From contig NZ_JAJQVM010000027.1 of NCBI RefSeq assembly GCF_021234875.1, positions 17,797 through 81,796 on the forward strand: a stretch of DNA of 64,000 nucleotides. The letters run 5' to 3'. Position numbers and translations under genes: made by a program. This document shows positions 57,489 through 64,000 of this stretch, in pieces. The first letter of the stretch is position 1, and every line of letters begins with the position of its first letter. The notes under the pieces are model-generated. The model did not search any database. It saw only the letters and a list, made by a program, of their open reading frames with translations, and was not told the origin of the DNA. Origin of the DNA: Marinibactrum halimedae (GTDB lineage: Bacteria > Pseudomonadota > Gammaproteobacteria > Pseudomonadales > Cellvibrionaceae).

Positions 57489-58577
57489 ATGTCTACTATT
57501 TGGGTGTTAGGTAATGGCCAGCTTGGTGCTATGCTGCAACAATCTGCCATACCACTGGGAATATCAGTAAAACCCGTCGATATTCATTCCGATACATTAC
57601 CTCTGCTGGCGCCAAACGATTTGGTCACAGCCGAACGTGAACAATGGCCAGAAACCCCTATCACAGCAACCCTTTCGCAGCATCCTAATTTTATTAATGG
57701 TAGTGTATTTGGCCGTCTTGCCGATCGATTAAGCCAAAAGCAGCTACTCGACCAGTTGCATTTATCGACCGCGCCTTGGCAGCCGGTTACCGATGAAGCA
57801 TCGGCTGAACAACTGCTCAATACATTAGGAGAGAAAGTCTTACTCAAACGCCGAACAGGCGGATACGACGGGCGTGGTCAGCACTGGTTAAAACTCGGTG
57901 ACAACCCCCATATTCCCAATGGGTGGGAGAACGAAGCCATCGCCGAGCAAGCCATCAACTTTGATGACGAAGTATCTCTGGTGGGGGTTCGCACCCGTGA
58001 GGGAGAGCTTTTCTTCTATCCCATTACCTGGAATTTACACGTCGATGGCATCTTAATGGCATCGGTTGCACAACCTAAATTTCTCTCACAAGACACCATT
58101 AAAGCCTTACAGACACAAGCCGAATCCATGCTGACTCAGATATTAGTGGCACTGGATTATGTAGGTGTTATGGCGATGGAGACCTTCCGGCTTGGAGATC
58201 AACTCATGATCAACGAGCTTGCACCGAGAGTCCACAACAGCGGCCATTGGACCCAAGCCGGCGCCAGTTATAGCCAGTTTGAAGCGCATATACGCGCAAC
58301 AGCAGGTTTGCCACTTGCCCCCATTACCTTGAAAGGGGATGCGGTGATGATCAATTTGATAGGAACCGAATTTACACCAGGTTGGCTATCCGTGCCGGGG
58401 GCAGAAGTATATTGGTATCAAAAGGGTGTTCGAGCAGGCCGAAAAGTAGGACACATAAACTTCTGTTCATTCAATCAAGATGCATTAGTTGAACAATTGA
58501 AGGGGCTAAAACCCACTCTGCCAGAGGCCTATCGCAGAGTCATTGACTGGACATGCCAGCAATTACAGGTTCGCTGA
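57489..58577 (+). CDS. purK: N5-carboxyaminoimidazole ribonucleotide synthetase
   Basis: PurK makes N5-CAIR from AIR, bicarbonate and ATP. It is an ATP-grasp enzyme: WVLGNGQLGAMLQ at the N-terminus, LLKRRTGGYDGRGQHWL for ATP binding, and NELAPRVHNSGHWTQAG near the C-terminal side. The length of 362 fits the family. The purE-purK spacing is longer than usual (169 bp) and has no terminator. Confidence 0.96.
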   Translation: MSTIWVLGNGQLGAMLQQSAIPLGISVKPVDIHSDTLPLLAPNDLVTAEREQWPETPITATLSQHPNFINGSVFGRLADRLSQKQLLDQLHLSTAPWQPVTDEASAEQLLNTLGEKVLLKRRTGGYDGRGQHWLKLGDNPHIPNGWENEAIAEQAINFDDEVSLVGVRTREGELFFYPITWNLHVDGILMASVAQPKFLSQDTIKALQTQAESMLTQILVALDYVGVMAMETFRLGDQLMINELAPRVHNSGHWTQAGASYSQFEAHIRATAGLPLAPITLKGDAVMINLIGTEFTPGWLSVPGAEVYWYQKGVRAGRKVGHINFCSFNQDALVEQLKGLKPTLPEAYRRVIDWTCQQLQVR

Positions 58578-58632
58578 CGTACCTGCATTCGAGCTGATAG
58601 AGATCTGAGTCGTCTCATTATTGACCGCCGCA

Positions 58633-58667
58633 TTGCATTTACCACAAAAAATGGTATAAATGATCAT
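58633..58667 (+). promoter_or_regulatory. candidate promoter and operator of the Xre-RES pair
   Basis: TTGCAT (58633-58638), a 16-base spacer and TATAAA (58655-58660) form a possible promoter. TACCA (58640-58644) and TGGTA (58652-58656) are an inverted repeat inside the spacer. ATGATCAT (58660-58667) is a palindrome just downstream. Autoregulation by the Xre antitoxin would fit. Confidence 0.45.
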
Positions 58668-58689
58668 ATGCAACAAGGAGACGCCTCTC

Positions 58690-59061
58690 ATGTCCACAGC
58701 TCCCGCCAACTCGATTACCAGCAACCCCATTGAAAGCGCCGATGTTCTGGCAAAAGCCACCCTAAGAGCAGCCAAGTCTTTAGGGTTATCTCAAGAAGAA
58801 TTAAGTACCGTTATTGGTCGCGACCGCTCCAGCATACATCGTGGCCTACAACCAACAAGCAAGCCCGGTGAGCTTGCCCTGTTATTAATTCGTTGTTATC
58901 GATCACTGTATGTTTTAGTGGGGGGCAATGATGACAATATGAAGCATTGGTTTACCACTTCAAACCACCACCTCAACGGTGTTCCTAAGGAGTTAGTAAC
59001 CAATGTTCAGGGGCTCAGCCGAGTAACTGAATATTTGGACGCCATACGTGGAAAAATCTAG
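58690..59061 (+). CDS. Xre-type antitoxin with DUF2384 (ParS/MbcA-like)
   Basis: The antitoxin has an Xre-type helix-turn-helix (LGLSQEELSTVIGRDRSSIHRGL, about residues 40-62) and a C-terminal DUF2384 domain (LLIRCYRSLYVLVGGNDDNMKHWFTTSNHHLNG, then AIRGKI). The start is the ATG at 58690 (MSTAPANS) with CAAGGAG upstream. Its stop overlaps the start of the RES toxin by 14 bases, which is typical of such pairs. The antitoxin should bind the toxin and its own operator. Confidence 0.88.
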   Translation: MSTAPANSITSNPIESADVLAKATLRAAKSLGLSQEELSTVIGRDRSSIHRGLQPTSKPGELALLLIRCYRSLYVLVGGNDDNMKHWFTTSNHHLNGVPKELVTNVQGLSRVTEYLDAIRGKI

Positions 59062-59983
59062 CAAAGACTGGAAAACCCGAATTACCCAACCCTTTCACCA
59101 AACCATCTCAGGTCAGTTTTGGCGAATTGTTGAAAGCCAAGAACAGGTAGCCACACAAAGTTTAGTGGACTCATTAGAAGAGCAATCCCTGTTTGAAGAG
59201 TTACTGGAAGCCAGTAAGCCAAAGCAAGAGGCGTCATCGCATCAAAACGACAAGCTTCAAGATAATAATCTCCACAACAACATTCTTAACAGCAATACTC
59301 TTAACAACAGTACTCTTAATAATAGTACTCTTAACAATAACAATGTTAACACTAACAATGTTAACACTAACAATGGATGGCATTACCTGCTAACCACACC
59401 GTTCCGATATCCACCCTTACTATGGGGTTCGCGCTTTGGCCGCCGCTTTGAACCCAGCTTGCTCTATGGCTCGAAAAGTATACAAACGTTGCTAGCAGAG
59501 TGTGCGTATTATCGATTCATTTTTTGGCATGGTATGGAAACACCACCCCCAACCGGTAAGCTCAACAGCCAACACCTCATTTTTTCCGCTACTTACCGCA
59601 GTGAAAAAGGCGCCCAATTACAACGCTCCCCATTTAATGCCTATGAAGAAGAGTTACTGCACCACTCAAATTATGAGAGCTGCCAAGAGCTTGGGTCATG
59701 GATGCGAGAACTAGGAATAGAAGCGTTTGAATACACTTCAGCACGCTGCCAAGCGAAAGGAACCAACGTCGCTTTATTCACGAAAGAGGCGCTGACCTGC
59801 CAGCAGCCCCTTGAACAACAACCTTGGTTGTGTGAGCTAACCAAAGATAGAGTCACGTTCAGCGGTACCTATTACCGCTCACCGCTCAACGATGGGATAG
59901 GGTATTTAGCGGATTCAAACTCTCTGATAACCTTTGATGCCGAGGTGTTTTTGTGCGATGGAAAACTTCCCAGCCCCGCCTAA
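59048..59983 (+). CDS. RES-domain toxin (NAD+-degrading type) with inserted Asn-rich repeat
   Basis: RES toxins such as MbcT degrade NAD+. The domain lies at about residues 110-311: RFGRRFEPSLLYGSKSIQTLLAE has the conserved Arg/Glu spacing, and HLIFSATYRSEKGAQLQ follows. The N-terminus (1-70) ends with QEASSHQND. An Asn/Thr/Leu-rich segment (about residues 75-110), from tandem 15-bp repeats, is inserted before the domain. The total of 311 residues exceeds the usual 150-230. It is cotranscribed with the Xre antitoxin. Confidence 0.85.
   Translation: MEKSSKDWKTRITQPFHQTISGQFWRIVESQEQVATQSLVDSLEEQSLFEELLEASKPKQEASSHQNDKLQDNNLHNNILNSNTLNNSTLNNSTLNNNNVNTNNVNTNNGWHYLLTTPFRYPPLLWGSRFGRRFEPSLLYGSKSIQTLLAECAYYRFIFWHGMETPPPTGKLNSQHLIFSATYRSEKGAQLQRSPFNAYEEELLHHSNYESCQELGSWMRELGIEAFEYTSARCQAKGTNVALFTKEALTCQQPLEQQPWLCELTKDRVTFSGTYYRSPLNDGIGYLADSNSLITFDAEVFLCDGKLPSPA
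59282..59371. repeat. two 15-bp tandem repeat families inside the RES toxin gene
   Basis: Four near-identical 15-mers (ATTCTTAACAGCAAT, ACTCTTAACAACAGT, ACTCTTAATAATAGT and ACTCTTAACAATAAC) are followed by two exact copies of AATGTTAACACTAAC. All are in frame. Confidence 0.95.
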
Positions 59984-60019
59984 ACGAATTCAAACGAAAA
60001 TGTTTTTCTTCGTTTAGGC
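59978..60019 (+). terminator. 11-bp perfect hairpin at the toxin stop codon
   Basis: GCCTAAACGAA (59978-59988) and TTCGTTTAGGC (60009-60019) pair perfectly around a 20-base loop, and the stem contains the stop codon. There is no U-tract after it. Confidence 0.5.
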
Positions 60020-60094
60020 ATTGTCTTCACTGATACACCGTTAACATCACACTTTCAACACCAGATAGCGCAACTTGAAACACAGCAACCAACA

Positions 60095-60505
60095 TCAACG
60101 CACTTTAATAAAATGATGCTCACGGCTTTCTTGACGAGCCTTTTCCTCTGCACAGAGTTCAGCTGTCGGGCGAATCAACAATCGCCTAAGACCTATCGGC
60201 TCACCACTGACTTTACAGTAGCCATAATCACCATCATCAATATTATTGAGCGTCTTAATTACCTTTCGTTTAAGTTTAGTAATTCTATCCGCCATACGTA
60301 ATCGATTTCGGTTGTCTTCTTCTGAGAGGGCCTGATCTAGCTCATCGGCCTGGCGCTCAGGCTCCCCAATAAACACTCGAATATTTTCCAACTGCTCGTT
60401 GAGCTCTTCCATATTGCGATTAAGGAGATGTCTGAAAAATTCCAGCTGCTCCTCGTTCATATACTCTTCATCCGGCATCGATAACAATTGCTCTTCGGTC
60501 AGCAT
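60095..60505 (-). CDS. DksA/TraR-family protein lacking two zinc-finger cysteines
   Basis: DksA-type proteins bind in the RNA polymerase secondary channel and help ppGpp. The coiled coil (about residues 20-90) carries the tip motif DELDQA (Asp54, Asp57, Ala59), which is essential in DksA. The zinc finger is YCKVSGEPIGLRR...ELCAEEK: Cys97 and Cys118 remain, but Ser100 and Glu121 replace the other two cysteines. Known zinc-poor paralogues, such as Pseudomonas DksA2, also have incomplete cysteine sets. Length 136 is short compared with 151 in E. coli. Confidence 0.9.
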   Translation of the reverse strand: MLTEEQLLSMPDEEYMNEEQLEFFRHLLNRNMEELNEQLENIRVFIGEPERQADELDQALSEEDNRNRLRMADRITKLKRKVIKTLNNIDDGDYGYCKVSGEPIGLRRLLIRPTAELCAEEKARQESREHHFIKVR

Positions 60506-60994
60506 AATATCTATCCTTCTTTAAAATGACGGAGCATTAGTAACCGCTTCGTGTTTCGGTATTATGACGCTTTTCATTATCTCTGCAGAGAACACTGCTA
60601 AATGCGTGTTAAACACAAACATAATCAAAAAGCCAAGGCTTACTCAAAAAAAATTGAATACCTTAGGTTATAGAACACAACTCTCCCCATGCCTATTTTT
60701 GTCGGCGGGTGAGAGTTTCGCTATACTGCATCAATTGTTAAATTGAATACTTTGTGTGTCAGTTAACCAATATCTATATACTTAAATAAGCCCTAAGCGA
60801 ACAGATATTAGCCGCTATGATCAACCCATAACAATATGATCAATACACGCATTTCGACTCACAAATAGAACTTCCACATAGTAATAGAAAAGTATACTGC
60901 TTTTGATTACGCTGCCTGTCAAACCTCTTAAAATCAAACGTTTTAAAAATAGAGGGCAAACAGCCTGTCTAAAAAACACCCTAAGGAATTCACC
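60506..60994. other. intergenic region between the DksA-like and hisA genes
   Basis: About 490 bp. A possible promoter TTGTCG (60699-60704), 17-bp spacer, TATACT (60722-60727) lies 270 bp before hisA, and TCAATT/AATTGA (60731-60746) is an inverted repeat just after it. No gene was seen. Confidence 0.5.
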
Positions 60995-61768
60995 TTGACG
61001 TTATTTCGACCATGCATTGACTTACACAACGGTAAAGTAAAACAAATTGTCGGGGGCAGCTTGACCGACAACGGCGCCACAACAAACTTCGTCAGCCATC
61101 ACGACGCGGCCTATTACGCAGAAGTTTATCGAGCAAATCAATTAAAAGGTGGGCATGTTATTGCACTTGGTCCTGGCAATGAAACGGAAGCACTCAATGC
61201 ACTCCGTGCTTGGCCAAATAATTTGCAGTATGGCGGCGGCGTCAACGATCAAAATGCAGAGTTATATCTTAAAGCAGGCGCGAGCCACGTTATTGTGACT
61301 TCGTATTTATTTGAGAACGAGCAATTTTCTTGGGATAGGCTTAATACCATTCAATCCATTACCGGGCGCGAACACCTCATATTGGATTTAAGCTGTCGTC
61401 GCACTCACGATGGCTGGCATATCGCCACTAATCGTTGGCAAACCGTTACCAGCTTGCCCGTAAATGGAGAAACACTGTCTGAATTAAGTGAGCACTGTGA
61501 TGAATTTTTAATCCACTCTGCGGATGTCGAAGGTCTTCAGCAGGGCATTGATCATGATCTTGTTCAATTATTGGGGGAGTTCGCCACCATTCCCGTTACT
61601 TATGCTGGCGGCGCACGCTCACTGGATGACTTACAATCTGTCTCCCAACTTTCCGATGGCAAAGTGGATCTCACTATTGGTAGTGCGCTGGATATCTTTG
61701 GAGGAAAAGGTATCACCTTAGCAGAATGTGTTGAATGGAATAATAATCAAAAGAAAAGGACTCTTTAA
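60995..61768 (+). CDS. eukaryotic-type HisA (phosphoribosylformimino-AICAR isomerase)
   Basis: HisA carries out the Amadori isomerisation in histidine synthesis on a TIM barrel. This protein begins LFRPCIDLHNGKVKQIVGGSL, with the acid Asp9, which is the eukaryote-like (TIGR02129-type) form rather than the bacterial one. Later segments are YGGGVNDQNAE, LILDLSCRR with the second Asp near 130, HSADVEGLQQGID and VTYAGGARSLDDL. The start is TTG, with AAGGA 6 bases upstream. No other his genes are near. Its source by transfer or ancient presence cannot be settled here. Confidence 0.85.
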   Translation: MTLFRPCIDLHNGKVKQIVGGSLTDNGATTNFVSHHDAAYYAEVYRANQLKGGHVIALGPGNETEALNALRAWPNNLQYGGGVNDQNAELYLKAGASHVIVTSYLFENEQFSWDRLNTIQSITGREHLILDLSCRRTHDGWHIATNRWQTVTSLPVNGETLSELSEHCDEFLIHSADVEGLQQGIDHDLVQLLGEFATIPVTYAGGARSLDDLQSVSQLSDGKVDLTIGSALDIFGGKGITLAECVEWNNNQKKRTL

Positions 61769-61783
61769 AAAAGGACCCTTTAA
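61754..61783. repeat. 15-bp tandem duplication across the hisA stop codon
   Basis: AAAAGGACTCTTTAA (61754-61768) and AAAAGGACCCTTTAA (61769-61783) follow each other with one mismatch, and AAAAGAGAGG starts a partial third copy. The first copy contains the hisA stop. Confidence 0.9.
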
Positions 61784-61795
61784 AAAAGAGAGGCG

Positions 61796-62887
61796 TTACC
61801 ATTCATATCCAATGCCGATACTGACTTTTCGATCGCTTTCTTTTGTGCCTTCAGGCGGTAAATTATCGTAATCGTATTCCAACTGAAAGTCGGAGTGCAT
61901 ACCACCACCAATGGGAATACTGATCCCCGTGCGGGTCTCCACTTCCCAATCTTCACTCTCTTCTAATGAATACAATAAAATGTGCTCATGGGTAAAGCGC
62001 GTAGAAAACGGCAATAGATAGTCGAAGTTTAATGACCAGCTGAGGGAAGTAAATTCACGATCCAAGGGGTCTTGATCCGGATCAACATTGCCATCCTCAC
62101 CCACAAAATCATCGAATTGTTCCAAGACATGGCTTAAACCTGCCTCTATCGATAGGGATGAGGCCGCATTTTGCCAAAACTGATATCCCATTCCCAGAGA
62201 AGCACTATATCGATAGTCAATATTACTTTGCTCATCAGAATCGACGCCCAAATCGCCTACCAAGAACCATTGAGGTTGGTAAAACCAACTAAGGGCATAA
62301 TCCACTTCATATTTTTGCTGAACTGAAATGTCGTTGGCCGATTCGCTTTCATAACGCAACTCGGGTTTATGCCGAAAGTCTCCTCGACGCCACTCTTGAC
62401 CTGAGTACACCACCCAATCCGAACGCACCTCATTCCCTTTTGAATCAGCCCCTGCAACCGATACCTTTCCCCGATAAAAATCTGTGTATTCATTATGATT
62501 TTCATAAGGTGCCACATTTGCCATAGTTAATAATGGCACACGACTAAACCCTTTGCGGTTTTCCTCACAGCGATAAATCACGCGCTCCGATGTAGCTTCC
62601 AATATACGACAGGCCGAATCGTACCCGGTTACTTTAAACTTACGAGCAGTAGAAAAACGACCAATGTGTACTTTATCAATTGAAAGCTCACCAAGCGTTG
62701 GTGAACGCCAAATGATCACATCTTTTTTAATTACCTCTAACTCACCCGATAAGCGATCACCATTCGTGAGCAATAACTCACCCGCAAAAACATAAGGGGC
62801 AATACTGCCTAATCCCAATGACGAAACACCCAATAACAAAAGGCCCCATAATGACCAACGATAACCGTCGTACCGCAACACACTCAT
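61796..62887 (-). CDS. DUF481-like outer-membrane beta-barrel protein
   Basis: The second DUF481-type protein of the window. The N-terminal sequence MSVLRYDGYRWSLWGLLLLGVSSLGLGSIAP is a signal peptide, then GELLLTNGDRLSGELEVIKKDVIIW and a barrel with a C-terminal KVSIGIGYEW, ending in an aromatic residue. The domain SVAGADSKGNEVRSDW and WFLVGDLGVDSDEQSNIDYRY match the family. I take the ATG at 62887; the frame continues to a TTG at 62896, and neither start has a strong ribosome site. The start region overlaps a 37-bp tandem repeat. Confidence 0.85.
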   Translation of the reverse strand: MSVLRYDGYRWSLWGLLLLGVSSLGLGSIAPYVFAGELLLTNGDRLSGELEVIKKDVIIWRSPTLGELSIDKVHIGRFSTARKFKVTGYDSACRILEATSERVIYRCEENRKGFSRVPLLTMANVAPYENHNEYTDFYRGKVSVAGADSKGNEVRSDWVVYSGQEWRRGDFRHKPELRYESESANDISVQQKYEVDYALSWFYQPQWFLVGDLGVDSDEQSNIDYRYSASLGMGYQFWQNAASSLSIEAGLSHVLEQFDDFVGEDGNVDPDQDPLDREFTSLSWSLNFDYLLPFSTRFTHEHILLYSLEESEDWEVETRTGISIPIGGGMHSDFQLEYDYDNLPPEGTKESDRKVSIGIGYEW

Positions 62888-63259
62888 TAAATTCAAAACA
62901 ACCCGCTACCTAAACTCAACTCACTCAATTCAAAACAACCCGCTATCTAAATTCAACTCACTCAATTCAAAACGACTCTCTACGGGATATCAGTGGGCAG
63001 TTTATCGAATCTATCGTCGTGTTTTAACCCAATATTTTGATCAGATAACAGAACGACCACAAGGTTCACTGCCATAAGCAGGCTCTGCTCTCAATACTTA
63101 TCAACTTACAGCTCATCAGAGTATTGAACTGCATAGCAAACTTAATTTAGGCCAGATGATCGAATAAAACGTACAATAGCTACCCCAAAAAACAAAAGAG
63201 CGGTATAAATAGACACCGGCTCCAAAATAGATGATTTACCAAACTAGGCTCAGAAAACC
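62888..63259. other. intergenic region upstream of the second DUF481-like gene
   Basis: About 370 bp that starts with the 37-bp tandem repeat and ends before the DUF3429 gene. It should hold two divergent promoters. I saw no clear motif in the rest. Confidence 0.55.
62890..62974. repeat. 37-bp tandem repeat, 2.3 copies
   Basis: The unit beginning AATTCAAAACAACCCGCTA starts at 62890, 62927 and 62964 (third copy cut after AATTCAAAACG). The first two copies differ at two positions. It abuts the DUF481-like start codon. Confidence 0.93.
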
Positions 63260-63796
63260 ATGTCTAACCCTCTTCCTCATTCTTCAAATCAAGCCCACCA
63301 TACGAATTTTCTTCCATCTCAAGTTGAGCAACTTGGCTACGCAGGACTACTCCCCTTTATCGTAGGGGCGATTGCACCATGGATTGCACCCGATTTGGAA
63401 AAGCTGATGATAACTGGCTTCAGGGCTTACAGTACGGCTATTCTGTCATTCTTAGCAGGAAGCTTATGGTATCAAGGATTGGAAGCACATCGCGCCTCTT
63501 CAACACAGGACGAAAGCGATACCTCATCAACTAACCAGTCACCTCTATCCACCGTATCCGCAAGCGCTCACACTACTATGGCTATTGTCTTTTCACTGTG
63601 GGCATGGGTCAGCTTTCTGTTACCTCAAAATATTGGTATCGCCTTAGCCGCTCTAGGCTTTATTGTCCTCTTCTATTGGGAAACGCACTGCTCACATTAC
63701 AAATATCCACTCTATATTGCTATGAGACAAAAACTGACATGGATTGTTGCCGCTTCACATTTATTCTGTTGGTTTAATAGTATTCATACTATTTAA
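63260..63796 (+). CDS. DUF3429 family membrane protein
   Basis: This is a 178-residue inner-membrane protein of the DUF3429 family, of unknown function. After a polar start, VEQLGYAGLLPFIVGAIAPWIAP and RAYSTAILSFLAGSLWYQG are the family signature. A Ser/Thr/Asp-rich loop (about 78-105) is longer than usual, and three more helices follow, including FYWETHCSHYK. No close neighbour shares its strand except the IS at the window end. Confidence 0.88.
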   Translation: MSNPLPHSSNQAHHTNFLPSQVEQLGYAGLLPFIVGAIAPWIAPDLEKLMITGFRAYSTAILSFLAGSLWYQGLEAHRASSTQDESDTSSTNQSPLSTVSASAHTTMAIVFSLWAWVSFLLPQNIGIALAALGFIVLFYWETHCSHYKYPLYIAMRQKLTWIVAASHLFCWFNSIHTI

Positions 63797-63866
63797 GAAG
63801 AAGCGACGACACTCACTTAGAAATCAAAAACAATTGAAAATTGCATTTAGGAAGGAAAAACACTAA

Positions 63867-64000
63867 AGGGCACCTCTAAAAATAGCCCAACTTTGATATA
63901 ATCTCACTGTTCAAAAATTTCAAGAGTTTCCTTCTATGTCTCAGCCCGGCTTTTTTGATTTAGATGACAGGTATCGCAAGTTAGATGAAAAAGATCCATT
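63867..64000 (+). mobile_element. left end of an IS5-type insertion sequence (cut by the window)
   Basis: The element seems to begin at AGGGCACCTCTAAAAA (63867). The preceding CTAA (63863-63866) fits the YTAR target duplicated by IS5-group elements. The transposase gene starts inside it. The right end is outside the window, so the boundaries are inferred. Confidence 0.6.
63936..64000 (+). CDS. IS5-family transposase, first 21 codons (3' end outside window)
   Basis: The frame from ATG 63936 reads MSQPGFFDLDDRYRKLDEKD. This is the opening (GFFDLDDRY) of IS5-type transposases of the DDE class. Only 65 bases are in view, so the identity rests on this short start and on the end-like sequence upstream. 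No ribosome site is strong. Confidence 0.7.
   Translation, partial: MSQPGFFDLDDRYRKLDEKDP

Noticed and set aside
59282..59371. CRISPR-like array
   Set aside because: The units are adjacent without spacers, inside an open reading frame.

Overview
The window looks like a stretch of chromosome from a marine or aquatic gammaproteobacterium, possibly near the Cellvibrionales. The placement rests on gene content: ampD-ampE with yajQ, a full rsxABCDGE operon, a DUF1631 protein, a xylosidase/xyloside-transporter/mutarotase/LacI module, and a heat-shock (sigma-32) type promoter before groESL. Base composition is moderate, and it becomes AT-rich between genes. No tRNA, rRNA, CRISPR array or prophage was seen. 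Genus and species cannot be fixed from this sequence alone.

Layout: 0-4.7 kb, the end of an RND efflux pump, a GNAT fusion protein and a secreted caspase-fold protein with an EF-hand beside a membrane protein. 4.9-10.4 kb, a putative gamma-glutamylputrescine oxidase and PuuD-type hydrolase, an enoyl-CoA hydratase and class I fumarase. 10.4-12.8 kb, a gene-poor stretch with a Lar-like zinc ribbon and a coiled-coil membrane protein. 13.1-16.8 kb, sodB, groEL-groES and fxsA. 17-23.2 kb, a xylo-oligosaccharide module. 23.3-32.9 kb, a DUF481 barrel, an alkyltransferase-like protein, a secreted thioredoxin, ampG, yajQ, ampE, ampD, DUF1631 and a membrane retropepsin. 33.1-40.4 kb, rsxABCDGE followed by a DUF808 gene. 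41.2-46.9 kb, a MATE pump and a three-gene 2-oxoacid dehydrogenase cluster (E1 alpha, E1 beta, E2; no E3). 47.1-52.7 kb, a DUF433/DUF5615 pair, a DCC protein and a set resembling the Pseudomonas Zur-regulated zinc locus. 52.8-58.6 kb, a diguanylate cyclase, pgm and purE-purK. 58.7-64 kb, an Xre-RES toxin-antitoxin pair, a DksA-like protein lacking two zinc cysteines, a eukaryotic-type HisA, another DUF481-like protein, a DUF3429 protein and the first bases of an IS5-type element.

Functional links: the xylan module has a LacI gene with a clear palindromic operator in its divergent promoter region. AmpG (muropeptide import), AmpD (amidase) and AmpE form a cell-wall recycling neighbourhood. The zinc set has a nearly identical 13-bp palindrome in both of its promoter regions (11 of 13 bases shared), which I read as a candidate Zur operator. 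Rsx is an electron-transport complex, and its RsxC has a long coiled-coil tail.

The most unusual feature is how often perfect or near-perfect short tandem duplications occur. Their periods are 6 to 37 bp and 15 bp is commonest. They lie in coding, gene-end and intergenic DNA. Three expand low-complexity protein segments in frame: the RES toxin, a His/Glu zinc-locus protein and a small membrane protein.
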